The translations under genes and the position numbers were made by a program. From contig JBDHKD010000003.1 in assembly GCA_039586575.1 (NCBI GenBank), forward strand, positions 92,775 to 156,774: a stretch of 64,000 bases of DNA, in the 5' to 3' direction. Below, piece after piece: positions 7,106 through 15,846 of the stretch. Source of the stretch: G020344215 sp039586575. Lineage in GTDB: Bacteria > Gemmatimonadota > Gemmatimonadetes > Palauibacterales > KS3-K002. The notes under the pieces are model-generated. The model was not told where the DNA came from. It worked only from the letters and a program-made list of their open reading frames with translations, and did no database searches. Numbering within the stretch: the first letter of the stretch is position 1; the number at the start of each line of letters is the position of its first letter.

Positions 7106-9879
7106 CGTGTCTCTTGACGATAGTCGAACTTCACGTCACGCAGATCCTTGAGATTCACCCTGAACTCGAATACGAAATTGCCATTTGCGGCTTTGAGGAA
7201 CTGAAACGTGGCCGCCCAGCGATGCAGGTCACGCTGCAAGCTGAATGCATGATCCACGAACTTTCCCTCTTCAATGTCGTACTGGCTCCGCCAGGTCAAC
7301 CTCCAGTTCAGCGTCGGTTGGAACCCGAAGTTCCAGCGGACAGACTGCCGATCGCTCGGCGGGTCCTGTCCCGGCCGCGGCCGTGTCCGCAGCAGGCTGT
7401 AGTCGACGCTCAGCGACCACGGCTGCCTCGCACCACGCGCGCCCCGTTCGCGCTCATCCGGCACGTCTTCGGGACGCTCCTCGAGCTCTTGGTCCTCGAA
7501 CTCCTCGGACCGGGGAACGATCCCCCGCCCCTCCCGCAGTCCGCTCGGGTCGCCGAACAGGCCGGCAACCGCGCGCTCGCCCAACGAGAAACCGAGGTTC
7601 AGCTGCGTGAGGAACGGGGCAAAGCGGCGCCGGTCCTCGACTTCCTCGAACAGATCGTGCGAGAAACGTAACGTCAAGCCTCGCAACAGGTCGGACGTGA
7701 TGGTGTTGGAGATCGAGTTCGTTATCAGCTCACGCTCGACGAAGTCGTAGCTGAGCGCCGATGTCCGAATGGCGAGAACCGTCAGCTTGCGCCCCTCGGC
7801 GGGCTGGCGGTCGGCGAGGCTATCGCTGGGGACCGAGTCTTGTAACTCTTTTCTTGGCTTGAGCTTAGCCTCGAAGGTCTGCTGCAGGCCCAGCGTGATC
7901 CGGTGCTGCTCGCGGGTGCTGTCGGCCCGGAACCCGCTCAGCCCCGCGAACTCCGGCGACGGCTGCACGGCCGGGCTGTAGCTCCAATTGATGCCGGTCG
8001 AGAACTTGTGGCGGATCCGCTCCGCGACTCCGAAGCCGGGGAAGAAGCCATAGATGTCGCTGTTGAGGGCGGCGTTAACCGAAACGCGAGTCGGCCCGCC
8101 CAAGAAATCGAAGTCGGTCTCGTTGTTGCGGACGAGGATTCCGTCGAGACTCAGGCTCGGGGTCAGCGTCGTCGTGCCGATCAGCCGCTGCTGGTAGCCG
8201 AACGAGGTTCGCCAGTTCAGGGTGCCCTGTTTCGTCTCCGGGTCGAAGAACAGGGTATCGACCACCATAGTCGAATCGGGGTCCACGAAAGTCGTGTCGG
8301 TCAGCAGGAACGGCTCGTCCGTGGTATCCTGGTTGTAGGAACCGCTCGAGTTCCAACGGAGTGGCCCCAAAGAGAAGTTGGAGGTGACGGCATTCCTGAT
8401 CGACGAGCGATCGGACAGCCCCGGTGTCTCCGAGAGTTGGCGATTGAAGCTGCCGCTTCCGGTCCAGGTCAAGCCATTGTACCAGCGTTTCTCGAGCGGC
8501 GAGCGGGCCGGTGTGATCGCAATCGGGGATAGCGTCAGCGACAGCGATGGCAGAGTGGTGGTCGTGGCCTGCGGCGAGGTCGCCGGATTGGAGAGCGGCT
8601 GGACTCGCTGACCGCTGATGTTGAGCGTACCCCAGTCGAAACGTCGCGTGTAGCCGAGGTCGGAACGTAACTGCTGCACCAGCCGTTCGGGGTTGAACTC
8701 GTTCTCACGTTGGAACTGGGTGCTGGAGACGAACTGGACCGAGGCGCGCAAGTCGGCGCGCTCGCCGAATCTCTGGTTGTGGTTCCAGGCGAGCGACAGC
8801 TCCTTGCTGCCGTTGGGCAGGAGAAAGTACGAGCTGCCGACGCGCCCGTCGATGAACTTCTGGCGCCAGCGGTAGCGGTAGAAGCCATCGAGCCGTGTCC
8901 AGGTGTCGGACCACCAGTCGATACTGAACTGTGTGTCCATGTAGTCGTTGATCGCCCAGTAGTAGCCGACGTTGGAGATGTGTCTGTTATAGCCGGTCGA
9001 GTTGCGGATGATGTCGTTGACACCGAAGCGCAGGGTCAAGATGCCGCTGTGACGGCCCGGCCTGATGTCCTGGGCCATGAAGGGGAACCAGAAGACCGGT
9101 ACGTCGCCGAAATAGACGCGGACCGGCCAAGCGACGACTATGTGGCCCAGCACCAGTTTGATCTTGTCGGACTCGAAGCGATAGTGTGGATCCGCGAGCT
9201 CGCACGATGTGAAGTGTCCGTGCTGCACCCATAGGGTGTCGGTACCTTCCAGGGTGAAGTTGCCCTCGACGTTCCATACTTCCCAGCGGGTACGGCCGCC
9301 GATGACAGTGCCGACCTTGCGATCGGTATCATAGAAGAACGGACCCTCCTCGCTATCTACTTCCTCGCCTTTGGCGTTGATCAATTTCGACTTCCCGTAG
9401 GCGATCATGTAGCGGGTTTGGCCTTCGTAGGTGACCGAGTCGGCGTGCAGGTTTTCGCCTTGACGCTCGAGGTGCGCGCGCTGCCGGATGTGGATCGAGC
9501 GATCTCCGGTGGAGAACTGCAGCGTGTCACCACGATAGACCACCGGGCGGTAGCCGGGGCGTGCCAGCAACGCTTGCATCATCGAGTCGGGAGATGGGAA
9601 CGGCTCGCCGATATCGACGGAGTCGGCCGCCAGTGAATCGGGGGCCTGTTTCGAGTCCTGTCGCACGCGCGTGGTGTCCTGGGTAAAGGGGGTGGGCGCC
9701 GGGGCGGCGGCTGCCAGGTCGTGGACAGATGTGAGGAGTCCCCCGAGCGCGACCGCCAGCGCGGCGGCCAGCGCCCCCGCGGGCAGGGGCTCAGTCCGCA
9801 ATCGCTTGCGTGCTGCGCCCGGCGAGTCGCCGACGATCGACGACGGCGACGAGGAGGATCGAGATCTCATACAGCACAA
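7102..9879 (-). CDS. lptD: LptD-like LPS-assembly outer-membrane protein
   Basis: A large outer-membrane beta-barrel (up to 925 residues) with an N-terminal OstA/LptA-like beta-jellyroll region (GDTLQFSTGDRSIHIRQRAH, YEGQTRYMIAYGKSKLI, FTSCELADPHYRFESDKIKL) and the diagnostic LptD stretch YFGDVPVFWFPFMAQDIRPG followed by RHSGIL. Many alternating-residue strands follow and the protein ends in DVKFDYRQETR. LptD inserts lipopolysaccharide at the cell surface. The start is uncertain: ATG 9879 or 9870 overlaps the tatC coding end by about 85 bases and gives a long n-region before the hydrophobic signal segment (LPAGALAAALAVALGGLL), whereas TTG 9801 would shorten the overlap to 11 bases. No ribosome-binding site settles this. 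The stop overlaps hutU by four bases. Confidence 0.85.
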   Translation of the reverse strand: MCCMRSRSSSSPSSIVGDSPGAARKRLRTEPLPAGALAAALAVALGGLLTSVHDLAAAAPAPTPFTQDTTRVRQDSKQAPDSLAADSVDIGEPFPSPDSMMQALLARPGYRPVVYRGDTLQFSTGDRSIHIRQRAHLERQGENLHADSVTYEGQTRYMIAYGKSKLINAKGEEVDSEEGPFFYDTDRKVGTVIGGRTRWEVWNVEGNFTLEGTDTLWVQHGHFTSCELADPHYRFESDKIKLVLGHIVVAWPVRVYFGDVPVFWFPFMAQDIRPGRHSGILTLRFGVNDIIRNSTGYNRHISNVGYYWAINDYMDTQFSIDWWSDTWTRLDGFYRYRWRQKFIDGRVGSSYFLLPNGSKELSLAWNHNQRFGERADLRASVQFVSSTQFQRENEFNPERLVQQLRSDLGYTRRFDWGTLNISGQRVQPLSNPATSPQATTTTLPSLSLTLSPIAITPARSPLEKRWYNGLTWTGSGSFNRQLSETPGLSDRSSIRNAVTSNFSLGPLRWNSSGSYNQDTTDEPFLLTDTTFVDPDSTMVVDTLFFDPETKQGTLNWRTSFGYQQRLIGTTTLTPSLSLDGILVRNNETDFDFLGGPTRVSVNAALNSDIYGFFPGFGVAERIRHKFSTGINWSYSPAVQPSPEFAGLSGFRADSTREQHRITLGLQQTFEAKLKPRKELQDSVPSDSLADRQPAEGRKLTVLAIRTSALSYDFVERELITNSISNTITSDLLRGLTLRFSHDLFEEVEDRRRFAPFLTQLNLGFSLGERAVAGLFGDPSGLREGRGIVPRSEEFEDQELEERPEDVPDERERGARGARQPWSLSVDYSLLRTRPRPGQDPPSDRQSVRWNFGFQPTLNWRLTWRSQYDIEEGKFVDHAFSLQRDLHRWAATFQFLKAANGNFVFEFRVNLKDLRDVKFDYRQETR

Positions 9880-10567
9880 TCAGTGGCACCATCATCATGA
9901 CCATCGTGCCGACGTCGGCGGGTGTGAGGATCGCCGAGACCATCGAGACGGCGACGATCGCGTGGCGTCGTAATCTCCTGAGCGAACCGGCATCGATGAG
10001 GCCGAGTCCGGCCAGCAGCAGCGTGACGAGCGGCAGCTCGAAGATGACACCGAACGCAAGGATCAGACGGGTGGCGAAACGCAAGTACTCGCCGATCGTG
10101 ATGATGGGTGAGAGCGCCTGCGTCTGAAAGCTGAGCAGGAAACGCAGCCCGAGCGGCAAGACCATAAAGTAGGCCATGGCCACGCCGAGCAGGAAGAGGA
10201 GGAACCCGCCGGCGACCGCCGGGATGACGACTTTTTTCTCGTGCTCGAAGAGAGCGGGCGCCAGGAAGGCCCAGACGTGATAGATGATCACGGGGGCCGC
10301 CAAGATGACTCCGACGACGAAGGCAAGTTTCAGGGTGACTGCCATCGGCTCGGTGGGGCTGGTGAAGAGCAGCTGCCCATCGGGCACGAGCGGAACGATG
10401 GGTCGCTTGAGCAGTCCGATGACATCGAACTCGGCCACGATGAAGAAGCCGGCCACCGAGAGTACCAGGACAGTCAGGCCCATCCAGATGAGGCGGGACC
10501 GCAACTCGTCGAGATGCTCGAGAAACGGCATCTCGCCGCTACCCTTCGTCCGCTTCGTCCGCTTCAC
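9791..10567 (-). CDS. tatC: Sec-independent protein translocase TatC
   Basis: The 258-residue polytopic receptor of the twin-arginine translocase, which exports folded proteins. The N-terminal signature MPFLEHLDELRSRL is followed by six hydrophobic segments, and the conserved periplasmic and cytoplasmic stretches FLAPALFEHEKK and FGVIFELPLV are present. The GTG start overlaps the nrdR stop (GTGA). No tatA or tatB is in the window. The C-terminus runs into the beginning of the lptD frame. Confidence 0.95.
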   Translation of the reverse strand: MKRTKRTKGSGEMPFLEHLDELRSRLIWMGLTVLVLSVAGFFIVAEFDVIGLLKRPIVPLVPDGQLLFTSPTEPMAVTLKLAFVVGVILAAPVIIYHVWAFLAPALFEHEKKVVIPAVAGGFLLFLLGVAMAYFMVLPLGLRFLLSFQTQALSPIITIGEYLRFATRLILAFGVIFELPLVTLLLAGLGLIDAGSLRRLRRHAIVAVSMVSAILTPADVGTMVMMMVPLIVLYEISILLVAVVDRRRLAGRSTQAIAD

Positions 10568-11100
10568 CGCTTGCCTTCCCTGTCCTTGCGCGCCTGCTCG
10601 TCGGAGAGCGCCGACTCGAGGAAGTCGAGCTGAGCCGCATCGTAGCCCTGGCGCTCGGCCAGCTCGCGGATGGTCTCGAGATATTCGTCCGGGTCCTGGA
10701 AGTTCGTGTAGACGGAGGCGAAGCGAACATAAGCGACCTGGTCCAGCTCGCGCAGGTGATCCATCACCCGCTCGCCGATCTGCCAGCTCTCGACCTCACC
10801 CGACTCGCTGCGCTCGAGGCTCTCGAGGATGGAATCGGCGATCTCCTCGATCTGCCGGAGTGTGACCGGCCGCTTCGTACAGGCGACCTGGATGCCGCGA
10901 ATCAGCTTGGCGCGATCGAAAGCCTCGAAGCTTCCCTCCCGCTTCTTGACCGACAGCGGGCGGTCCTCGACCGATTCGTAGGTCGTGAATCGCTCGTTAC
11001 AGCGCTCGCACTCGCGTCGGCGACGCACAGCCCGACCTTCGCGACTCGTCCGCGAGTCCACGACCCGGTTCTTGGTGTGACCGCAATATGGACAGCGCAT
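10564..11100 (-). CDS. nrdR: Transcriptional repressor NrdR
   Basis: An ATP/dATP-sensing repressor of ribonucleotide reductase genes, 178 residues. The N-terminal zinc ribbon (MRCPYCG and RRECERCNERFTTYE) is intact and is followed by the ATP-cone (KREGSFEAFDRAKLIRGI, ACTKRPV, GERVMDHLRELDQVAYVRFASVY). The C-terminal tail beyond the cone is slightly longer than usual and charged. No nrd structural genes are nearby, so its targets lie elsewhere. The gene starts 43 bases after cpoB and overlaps tatC by four bases. Confidence 0.95.
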   Translation of the reverse strand: MRCPYCGHTKNRVVDSRTSREGRAVRRRRECERCNERFTTYESVEDRPLSVKKREGSFEAFDRAKLIRGIQVACTKRPVTLRQIEEIADSILESLERSESGEVESWQIGERVMDHLRELDQVAYVRFASVYTNFQDPDEYLETIRELAERQGYDAAQLDFLESALSDEQARKDREGKR

Positions 11101-11143
11101 ATAAGGGAGGAGTGGGTTGCCCGGCGGCTCGCCGAGCAGGCCG

Positions 11144-11932
11144 CTAGCGGCAGCTCAGTCGCTGTGCCTGGTCGCGGGCCAGCCGGGACTCGTCGCTCCT
11201 CGGGTAACCAGCCGTTACACGTTGGAAGTACTCACAAGCCGTGTCTTTGTTTCCCTGGTCGACCTGGAGGAGTCCCGCTTTGTAGAGCGCCGTAGGCGCG
11301 GCTCTCGAGTTGGGGTACAGCTCAACGACGCGGTTATACTCGCGAATCGCCCGGCCAGCGTCGCCCTCTTCCCGGTAGGTCTCCGCAAGGTAGTACTGCG
11401 CGTCGGGGGCCAACTCGTCCGCCGGGTAGGCCACCAAGAAGTCCTGGAACCCGGCCCGCGCCGTCTCGATCGCCCCACGACGTAACTGTTCGATAGCCGC
11501 TGCATACAGGGAGCGGGCGTCTCCACCACCCGCTCCCTGTTCCAACTCACGACCGGCCGGCAGGCTGCTGTCAGGCGCGGCGAACACATCACCGACGGCC
11601 TCGCGCTCTTCCTGCCGTTGCTCCATGCGCTCGCGCAGGCTGCGCAGCACGATCTGGCTCTGACCGAGCAGCTCCTGGATCTCCACGAGCTGGCGCTCCA
11701 TGTCGTCGAGCTGGCGAAGCAGGTCGCCCCGCACGGTCACGACCAGCGCCCGTTGGTTCTCGAGCGCCTCGGAGAAGTACTGCTCGAGCTCAGCCACACC
11801 CTCGGCGATGCTGTCCTGCCGGGCGTTGACCTCCGCCAGATCGTAGCGGATCCGGTCGACGTCCTTTTTGGAGGCGCAGGCGGCCAAGCCCGCGGCCGCC
11901 AGGACGAGCCACGGCCTGACAGCGGCTTTCAT
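11144..11932 (-). CDS. cpoB: CpoB/YbgF-like TPR lipoprotein of the Tol-Pal system
   Basis: A 262-residue protein whose signal peptide ends in a lipobox (LAAAGLAAC, Cys near residue 19), so it is a probable lipoprotein. A coiled coil follows (about 30-115, EVNARQDSIAEGVAELEQYF) and then three TPR-like repeats (about 140-258, SLYAAAIEQLRRGAIETARA, DAQYYLAETYREEGD, ALYKAGLLQVDQGNKD). This is the CpoB plan of trimerising coil plus TPR, which links Tol-Pal to septal peptidoglycan synthesis. E. coli CpoB is a soluble periplasmic protein, so lipidation is a difference. It is last in the tol-pal gene order, 17 bases after pal. Confidence 0.85.
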   Translation of the reverse strand: MKAAVRPWLVLAAAGLAACASKKDVDRIRYDLAEVNARQDSIAEGVAELEQYFSEALENQRALVVTVRGDLLRQLDDMERQLVEIQELLGQSQIVLRSLRERMEQRQEEREAVGDVFAAPDSSLPAGRELEQGAGGGDARSLYAAAIEQLRRGAIETARAGFQDFLVAYPADELAPDAQYYLAETYREEGDAGRAIREYNRVVELYPNSRAAPTALYKAGLLQVDQGNKDTACEYFQRVTAGYPRSDESRLARDQAQRLSCR

Positions 11933-11949
11933 GGCGGACTGCTATCCTT

Positions 11950-12537
11950 CTAGTTGCCGAGCTGCCCGTGATTGCGGACCACGAACTCGGCTCGGCGGTT
12001 CTGTGCCCAGGCGTCCTCGTTGGAGGCGCGTGCCAGTGGGCGTTCCTCGCCGTAGCTGATCGTGCCGAAGCGGCTTTGGTCGATGCCGTAGCTCATCAAG
12101 TAGCGACGGACCGCTTCCGCACGCCGCTGACCCAGAGCGAGGTTGTACTCGTTGGAGCCGCGCTCGTCGCAGTGCCCCTCGACGTTCAGGGTAACGCCGG
12201 GGTACTCGCGGAGCACGGACACCTTGCGCTGCAGGACCTCTTCGGCATCGGGTCGGATGTCGGACTTATCGAAGTCGAAGTGGACACGCTCGGCGATGAC
12301 CGAAAGCACGCGGCTGCGCTCAGCCTCACGGCGACGACGCTCTTCCTCTTCACGTCGGAGTCGTGCCTCCTCCTCCATCCGGGCGCGCTCCGCCGCTTCA
12401 TCCACGGTCGGCTCTTCGACCTGCGGTTCGGGCTCGGGCTCGGGCTCGGGTGGCGGATTGCCGCCGCAGGCGGCCACCAGAACCACCAACGCCAACGTCC
12501 CCAGCCATCCCGTCGTCTTCTTCCAGGTGCTTGACAT
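11950..12537 (-). CDS. pal: Peptidoglycan-associated lipoprotein Pal
   Basis: An outer-membrane lipoprotein that clamps the envelope to peptidoglycan. The signal peptide ends in lipobox LVAAC, then comes a Pro-Glu linker (PPPEPEPEPEPQVEEP) and a charged helix rich in Glu and Arg (about 50-85), and finally an OmpA-type domain (about 90-195) with HFDFDKSDIRPDAEEVL, the diaminopimelate-binding region VEGHCDERGSNEYNLALGQR and NRRAEFVV. The ATG at 12537 has AGGAG eight bases upstream, so I prefer it to the GTG at 12546. It follows tolB by 21 bases. The helical Glu/Arg insert makes it longer than E. coli Pal. Confidence 0.95.
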   Translation of the reverse strand: MSSTWKKTTGWLGTLALVVLVAACGGNPPPEPEPEPEPQVEEPTVDEAAERARMEEEARLRREEEERRRREAERSRVLSVIAERVHFDFDKSDIRPDAEEVLQRKVSVLREYPGVTLNVEGHCDERGSNEYNLALGQRRAEAVRRYLMSYGIDQSRFGTISYGEERPLARASNEDAWAQNRRAEFVVRNHGQLGN

Positions 12538-12558
12538 TGCAACCACTCCTAACGGTTA

Positions 12559-13998
12559 TCACTCTCGGGGTCCGCCTGGGTCCCTACTGCCCGCCTCGGC
12601 CCCTACTGTGCTTAGAGAGGGTGAATCTAAGCGGGCGGACCAATCCGGCAAGCGGGCACCGTCTGCGCTCACCAGGCGCCGGATCCTACCGCTCACGACG
12701 TCGAGCACCCAGAGGCCGGCCACGCCGTCGCGCGTCGAGGCGAAGACGATATGGCGGCCGTCGGAGGCCCAGCTGGGGTCCTCATTGCGGCCGTGCTGGG
12801 TAAGCTGGCGTAGGCCGCGGCCATCGGGTGCCACGGTGAAGATCTGGGGTTCGTTGGCCACCCAGCCGTGGAAGGCTATGCGGTCGCCGGTGGGTGACCA
12901 GTCGGGCCCGGCATTATGGACGCTGCGGTCATAGATGTAGGGTGTGAGCAACTCCGCCGAGCCGTTTTCCAGGTCCTGAACGAAGATATGGAGCTGGCCC
13001 AGCCGGTCGGAGTTGAACGCGAAGCGCCGGCCGTCGGGCGCGAATGATGGCGAGAGCGAGTTTGCATAGCGTGCGAAGGTCGCGCGTTCCGGGCAGCAGC
13101 GTCGCACCAGATCGTAAGTATGCACCTCGGTTCGCCCGTCGATGGTTGCGGCGAACCCGAGCCGTGTTCCATCGGGCGAGTAGGTCGGGGTGAGGTCCAT
13201 GCCCGGCAGGTCGACGGCGAGCCGTGAGCGGCCCGACTCGAGGTCGATCTCGTAGATCGCCGGGTCCTGGTTTTGGTAAGACATGTAGGCGATACGATCA
13301 CTCGTGGGCGCCCAAGCCGGCGAGAGAGCGATCGAGCTGTCTCGCGAGACGCGCCGTGCATCGAAGCCGTCGCTGTCGACAACGTAGATCTCGGAGCCGC
13401 CGGGACCGCCGGCGACGAAGGCGACGCGGGTCGCGGCGATTCCCCGGCTACTCGTTGCCCAACCAACCACCTCGTCAGCGGCGCTGTGGACCGCCTGCCG
13501 GAAGTCGGGATGGCGAAGCGGTGGAAGCTCGAAGGCGCGGACCTCTTGCAGAATCCGGAACACGACATCGTGCAGCGACAGTCTCAGGACCGGCGCGTCG
13601 GGCGTCCCTTCCACAGCACCGACCACCAGCCAAACGGCGCCCAGCTCGTCCCAGAGGCCATAGTTGATGGGGCCCTCGACCGGAAGATCCTCGCCGACGG
13701 GCATGACCTGGAGGCGGTCGCTGTAGTCGAGGTCCCGGAGGATGATCCGCCGCACGCTATCGGCCAACTCCCTCAGCTCCGCGGGCGCCGGGATCAGCGG
13801 CATGACGGTTCCCGGGCGGAAGGAGGGCTGGTAGAGAATCCCCACACGCACATCGGTGGGGATGCTGTCGCGGGCGGGCACCTGCGCCGACGTCGACATC
13901 GGTGTCAGAGTCATGAGGGCGAGTACCAGCAGGGCTCGCCGAAAGGTGCATTGGCTACGTTTCGCCGTGTTGATCGTCGCCTTCGTCGTCATAGTCAT
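12559..13998 (-). CDS. tolB: Tol-Pal translocation protein TolB
   Basis: A periplasmic protein of 479 residues with a signal peptide (ALLVLALMTLTPMSTSAQ), an N-terminal TolB-N domain (about 45-170, PAELRELADSVRRIILRDL) and a C-terminal beta-propeller made of repeats such as PAWAPTSDRIAYMSY, PTYSPDGTRLGFAA, PSFAPDGRRFAFNSDR, PDWSPTGDRIAFHG and PSWASDGRHIVFAS. It exchanges between Pal and TolA. The start ATG at 13998 has AAGGA just upstream. Gene order tolQ-tolR-tolA-tolB-pal-cpoB is canonical. Confidence 0.95.
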   Translation of the reverse strand: MTMTTKATINTAKRSQCTFRRALLVLALMTLTPMSTSAQVPARDSIPTDVRVGILYQPSFRPGTVMPLIPAPAELRELADSVRRIILRDLDYSDRLQVMPVGEDLPVEGPINYGLWDELGAVWLVVGAVEGTPDAPVLRLSLHDVVFRILQEVRAFELPPLRHPDFRQAVHSAADEVVGWATSSRGIAATRVAFVAGGPGGSEIYVVDSDGFDARRVSRDSSIALSPAWAPTSDRIAYMSYQNQDPAIYEIDLESGRSRLAVDLPGMDLTPTYSPDGTRLGFAATIDGRTEVHTYDLVRRCCPERATFARYANSLSPSFAPDGRRFAFNSDRLGQLHIFVQDLENGSAELLTPYIYDRSVHNAGPDWSPTGDRIAFHGWVANEPQIFTVAPDGRGLRQLTQHGRNEDPSWASDGRHIVFASTRDGVAGLWVLDVVSGRIRRLVSADGARLPDWSARLDSPSLSTVGAEAGSRDPGGPRE

Positions 13999-14029
13999 CC
14001 TTGGCGGTTACGAACCAGCTCGCCCGCCT

Positions 14030-14746
14030 CTAGTACCTCGTCGGGTCGAAGAAGAAGGAAACCCGCAACTGGTCAGCGGGAAAGCCCTCGGGCAGCGCCC
14101 CGAATGCACCGCGCCGGCCGGCAGCCTCGATAGCACCGCGGGCCTCGAGGTCGAACGTCGGGTTGCCCGACCGTCGCACCCAGGCGAGGTCGACGACCGA
14201 TCCGTCCCGCATGATGGTGAAGGCCAGTTCGGCCCGCAGTTGCTGGCCACCAGTGGGCGGCCGCCAGTGCCGTTTGATCTGCAAGATAACGTTCGCCAAG
14301 TATTCCGGATAAGGAAACGGCGCCCCCTCGAGGCGCACCGGCAAGTCGGTTCCCTCCGGCGCCTGCTCCGGCGGTGCCGCCGCCCGTTCCTGGACGACGG
14401 GGTCCGCTTCCGGCTCGCCGGTTTCCGGCTCTTCATCGCGCGGCGCCGGCTCGGGCCGCGGCGGCGCCTGCGGCTCGGGCTGCCTCTCGACCGGGCGCGT
14501 CTCCGGCTCGCTGGGAGTCGTGCGGCGCCGCTCGGGCACGGGGATCGTCTGGACCGGCGCGGCGCGCGGCGCGGACACCAGCTCCACCTGATAGACCTGC
14601 GGCGGCTCGGGCAAATCGATGCGCGTGGCGCCCCAGATCATCAAGACCAGCGCCGCGGCGTGGAGGCTCATCGACCCGACGACCGCTCCGGGCGGCAGGC
14701 CATCGCCGACCCCACGCAACTCGCGGCGGACGATGAGCCGGGCCAT
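14030..14746 (-). CDS. tolA: TolA/TonB C-terminal domain protein
   Basis: A 238-residue inner-membrane protein with a single transmembrane helix (about residues 22-42, AVVGSMSLHAAALVLMIWGA), a long Pro/Glu/Arg linker (about 58-130) and a TonB/TolA C-terminal domain (about 140-236: YLANVILQIKRHWRPP, LAFTIMRDGSVVDLAWVRRSGN). Its position three bases after tolR identifies it as the energy-transducing TolA of this cluster. The linker is proline-rich like TonB rather than the long alanine-rich helix of E. coli TolA, which is a structural difference seen in many non-proteobacterial diderms. Confidence 0.85.
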   Translation of the reverse strand: MARLIVRRELRGVGDGLPPGAVVGSMSLHAAALVLMIWGATRIDLPEPPQVYQVELVSAPRAAPVQTIPVPERRRTTPSEPETRPVERQPEPQAPPRPEPAPRDEEPETGEPEADPVVQERAAAPPEQAPEGTDLPVRLEGAPFPYPEYLANVILQIKRHWRPPTGGQQLRAELAFTIMRDGSVVDLAWVRRSGNPTFDLEARGAIEAAGRRGAFGALPEGFPADQLRVSFFFDPTRY

Positions 14747-14749
14747 CGC

Positions 14750-15178
14750 TCAGCGCCTCCGGCGGACCTCCGGCTCCGCCACCAGACCGACGCCGCTAAT
14801 CCCGGCCGCCTTGGTTGCCGCGATCACTCTGAGCACGATCCCATAGCTCGCCCGCTCATCGCCCTGCACGTAGATGGGCGGCGAGCCCTTCTGGGTCCAT
14901 ACATCCTCGATCGCCGCTCGGTACTCCTCGTAGGTGACCTTCGCATCATCGATGTAGATGGCACCCTCGTGGTCGATCGAGACCACGATCGCCTCCGTCG
15001 CCGGTAGCGGTGCCACCTCGGCTTGCGGCACGCGTATCTCGACGCCGCCCTGCAGTATCGGTGCGGTGATCATGAATATCACCAGCAACGTGAAGGCGAC
15101 ATCAACCAGGTTGATCAGGTTGATGTCTGCCGTAAGCGGCAACGAGCGATCCTCGTAAAGCCCACCGTAGCGCGCCAT
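14750..15178 (-). CDS. tolR: TolR/ExbD biopolymer transport protein
   Basis: A 142-residue ExbD/TolR protein. A short cytoplasmic N-terminus (YEDRSLPLTADINLINLVDV) precedes one transmembrane helix (VAFTLLVIFMITAPILQ) with the essential aspartate in NLVDVAFTLL, then a periplasmic domain (EAIVVSIDHEGAIYIDDAKV). With TolQ it forms the proton-driven motor for TolA. Its start overlaps the tolQ stop by one base and tolA follows after three bases, so the three are translationally linked. Confidence 0.93.
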   Translation of the reverse strand: MARYGGLYEDRSLPLTADINLINLVDVAFTLLVIFMITAPILQGGVEIRVPQAEVAPLPATEAIVVSIDHEGAIYIDDAKVTYEEYRAAIEDVWTQKGSPPIYVQGDERASYGIVLRVIAATKAAGISGVGLVAEPEVRRRR

Positions 15179-15846
15179 CAGATCTTGCCCTCCCTCGCCA
15201 ACGCACCGATGAACTCGTTGGCGAACCCTTGCAGCTCACCAGCGAAGAGTCCCAGCCGGCTGGCGAAGTGGTTGTAGCCGATGACCGCCGGGATGGCCAC
15301 GGCGAGTCCCGTCACCGTCGTGATCAGCGCCTCGGCGATCCCGGGAGCCACGGCTGTAATATTCGCCGTCCCCTGAGCGGAGATTCCCACGAACGCATCC
15401 ATCACACCGACCACCGTGCCCATCAGGCCGAGTAGCGGGTCTCGCTCACCGACCTGCTCCTTCTCCATCACCAGGCGCAGTGTTTCGACCTGGGCGGCGG
15501 AGAGACCGCCGCCTGGGTCATTGCTTCGTGGCCGCAGACCCGAGAAGAAACTCATGCCGTGGCGGAACACGCGAAGGTAAGGCGAGTCAGGGAGTGCGAT
15601 CACCGCCCTGTACGCCTCGTCGAGGTGCTGCGCCTTGGATACCTGACCGAGGAATTCCTGCTCGAGCAAGCGAACGCGCCGGAACTGGATCCACTTCCAG
15701 ATGATCAGGATCCAGGAGGCGAGCGAGAACGCGAGCAGCACCGCGAGAATCACCCGCGTCGTGATGGTCGCGCCAGCGACCATGTCCCAGGCGTTGGCTG
15801 GGAGAGGTGCTTGCTGTGCCGCCGAGACCAGCGCCAGGCCGTTCAT
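15178..15846 (-). CDS. tolQ: TolQ/ExbB proton channel protein
   Basis: A MotA/TolQ/ExbB family membrane protein of 222 residues with three transmembrane segments (TRVILAVLLAFSLASWILIIW; LLGLMGTVVGVMDAFVGIS; ITTVTGLAVAIPAVIGYNHF), which with TolR converts proton-motive force into TolA movement. The frame is open further upstream, but the ATG at 15846 overlaps the epimerase stop (ATGA) and follows a purine-rich GGGGAGGGAAA, fixing the start. Linking tolQ to a sugar epimerase is not the usual ybgC-tolQ arrangement. Confidence 0.93.
   Translation of the reverse strand: MNGLALVSAAQQAPLPANAWDMVAGATITTRVILAVLLAFSLASWILIIWKWIQFRRVRLLEQEFLGQVSKAQHLDEAYRAVIALPDSPYLRVFRHGMSFFSGLRPRSNDPGGGLSAAQVETLRLVMEKEQVGERDPLLGLMGTVVGVMDAFVGISAQGTANITAVAPGIAEALITTVTGLAVAIPAVIGYNHFASRLGLFAGELQGFANEFIGALAREGKI

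Noticed and set aside
11140..11151. Perfect 12-base palindrome GCCGCTAGCGGC at the end of cpoB
   Set aside because: It contains the stop codon and is GC-rich; no partner site or promoter context supports an operator.
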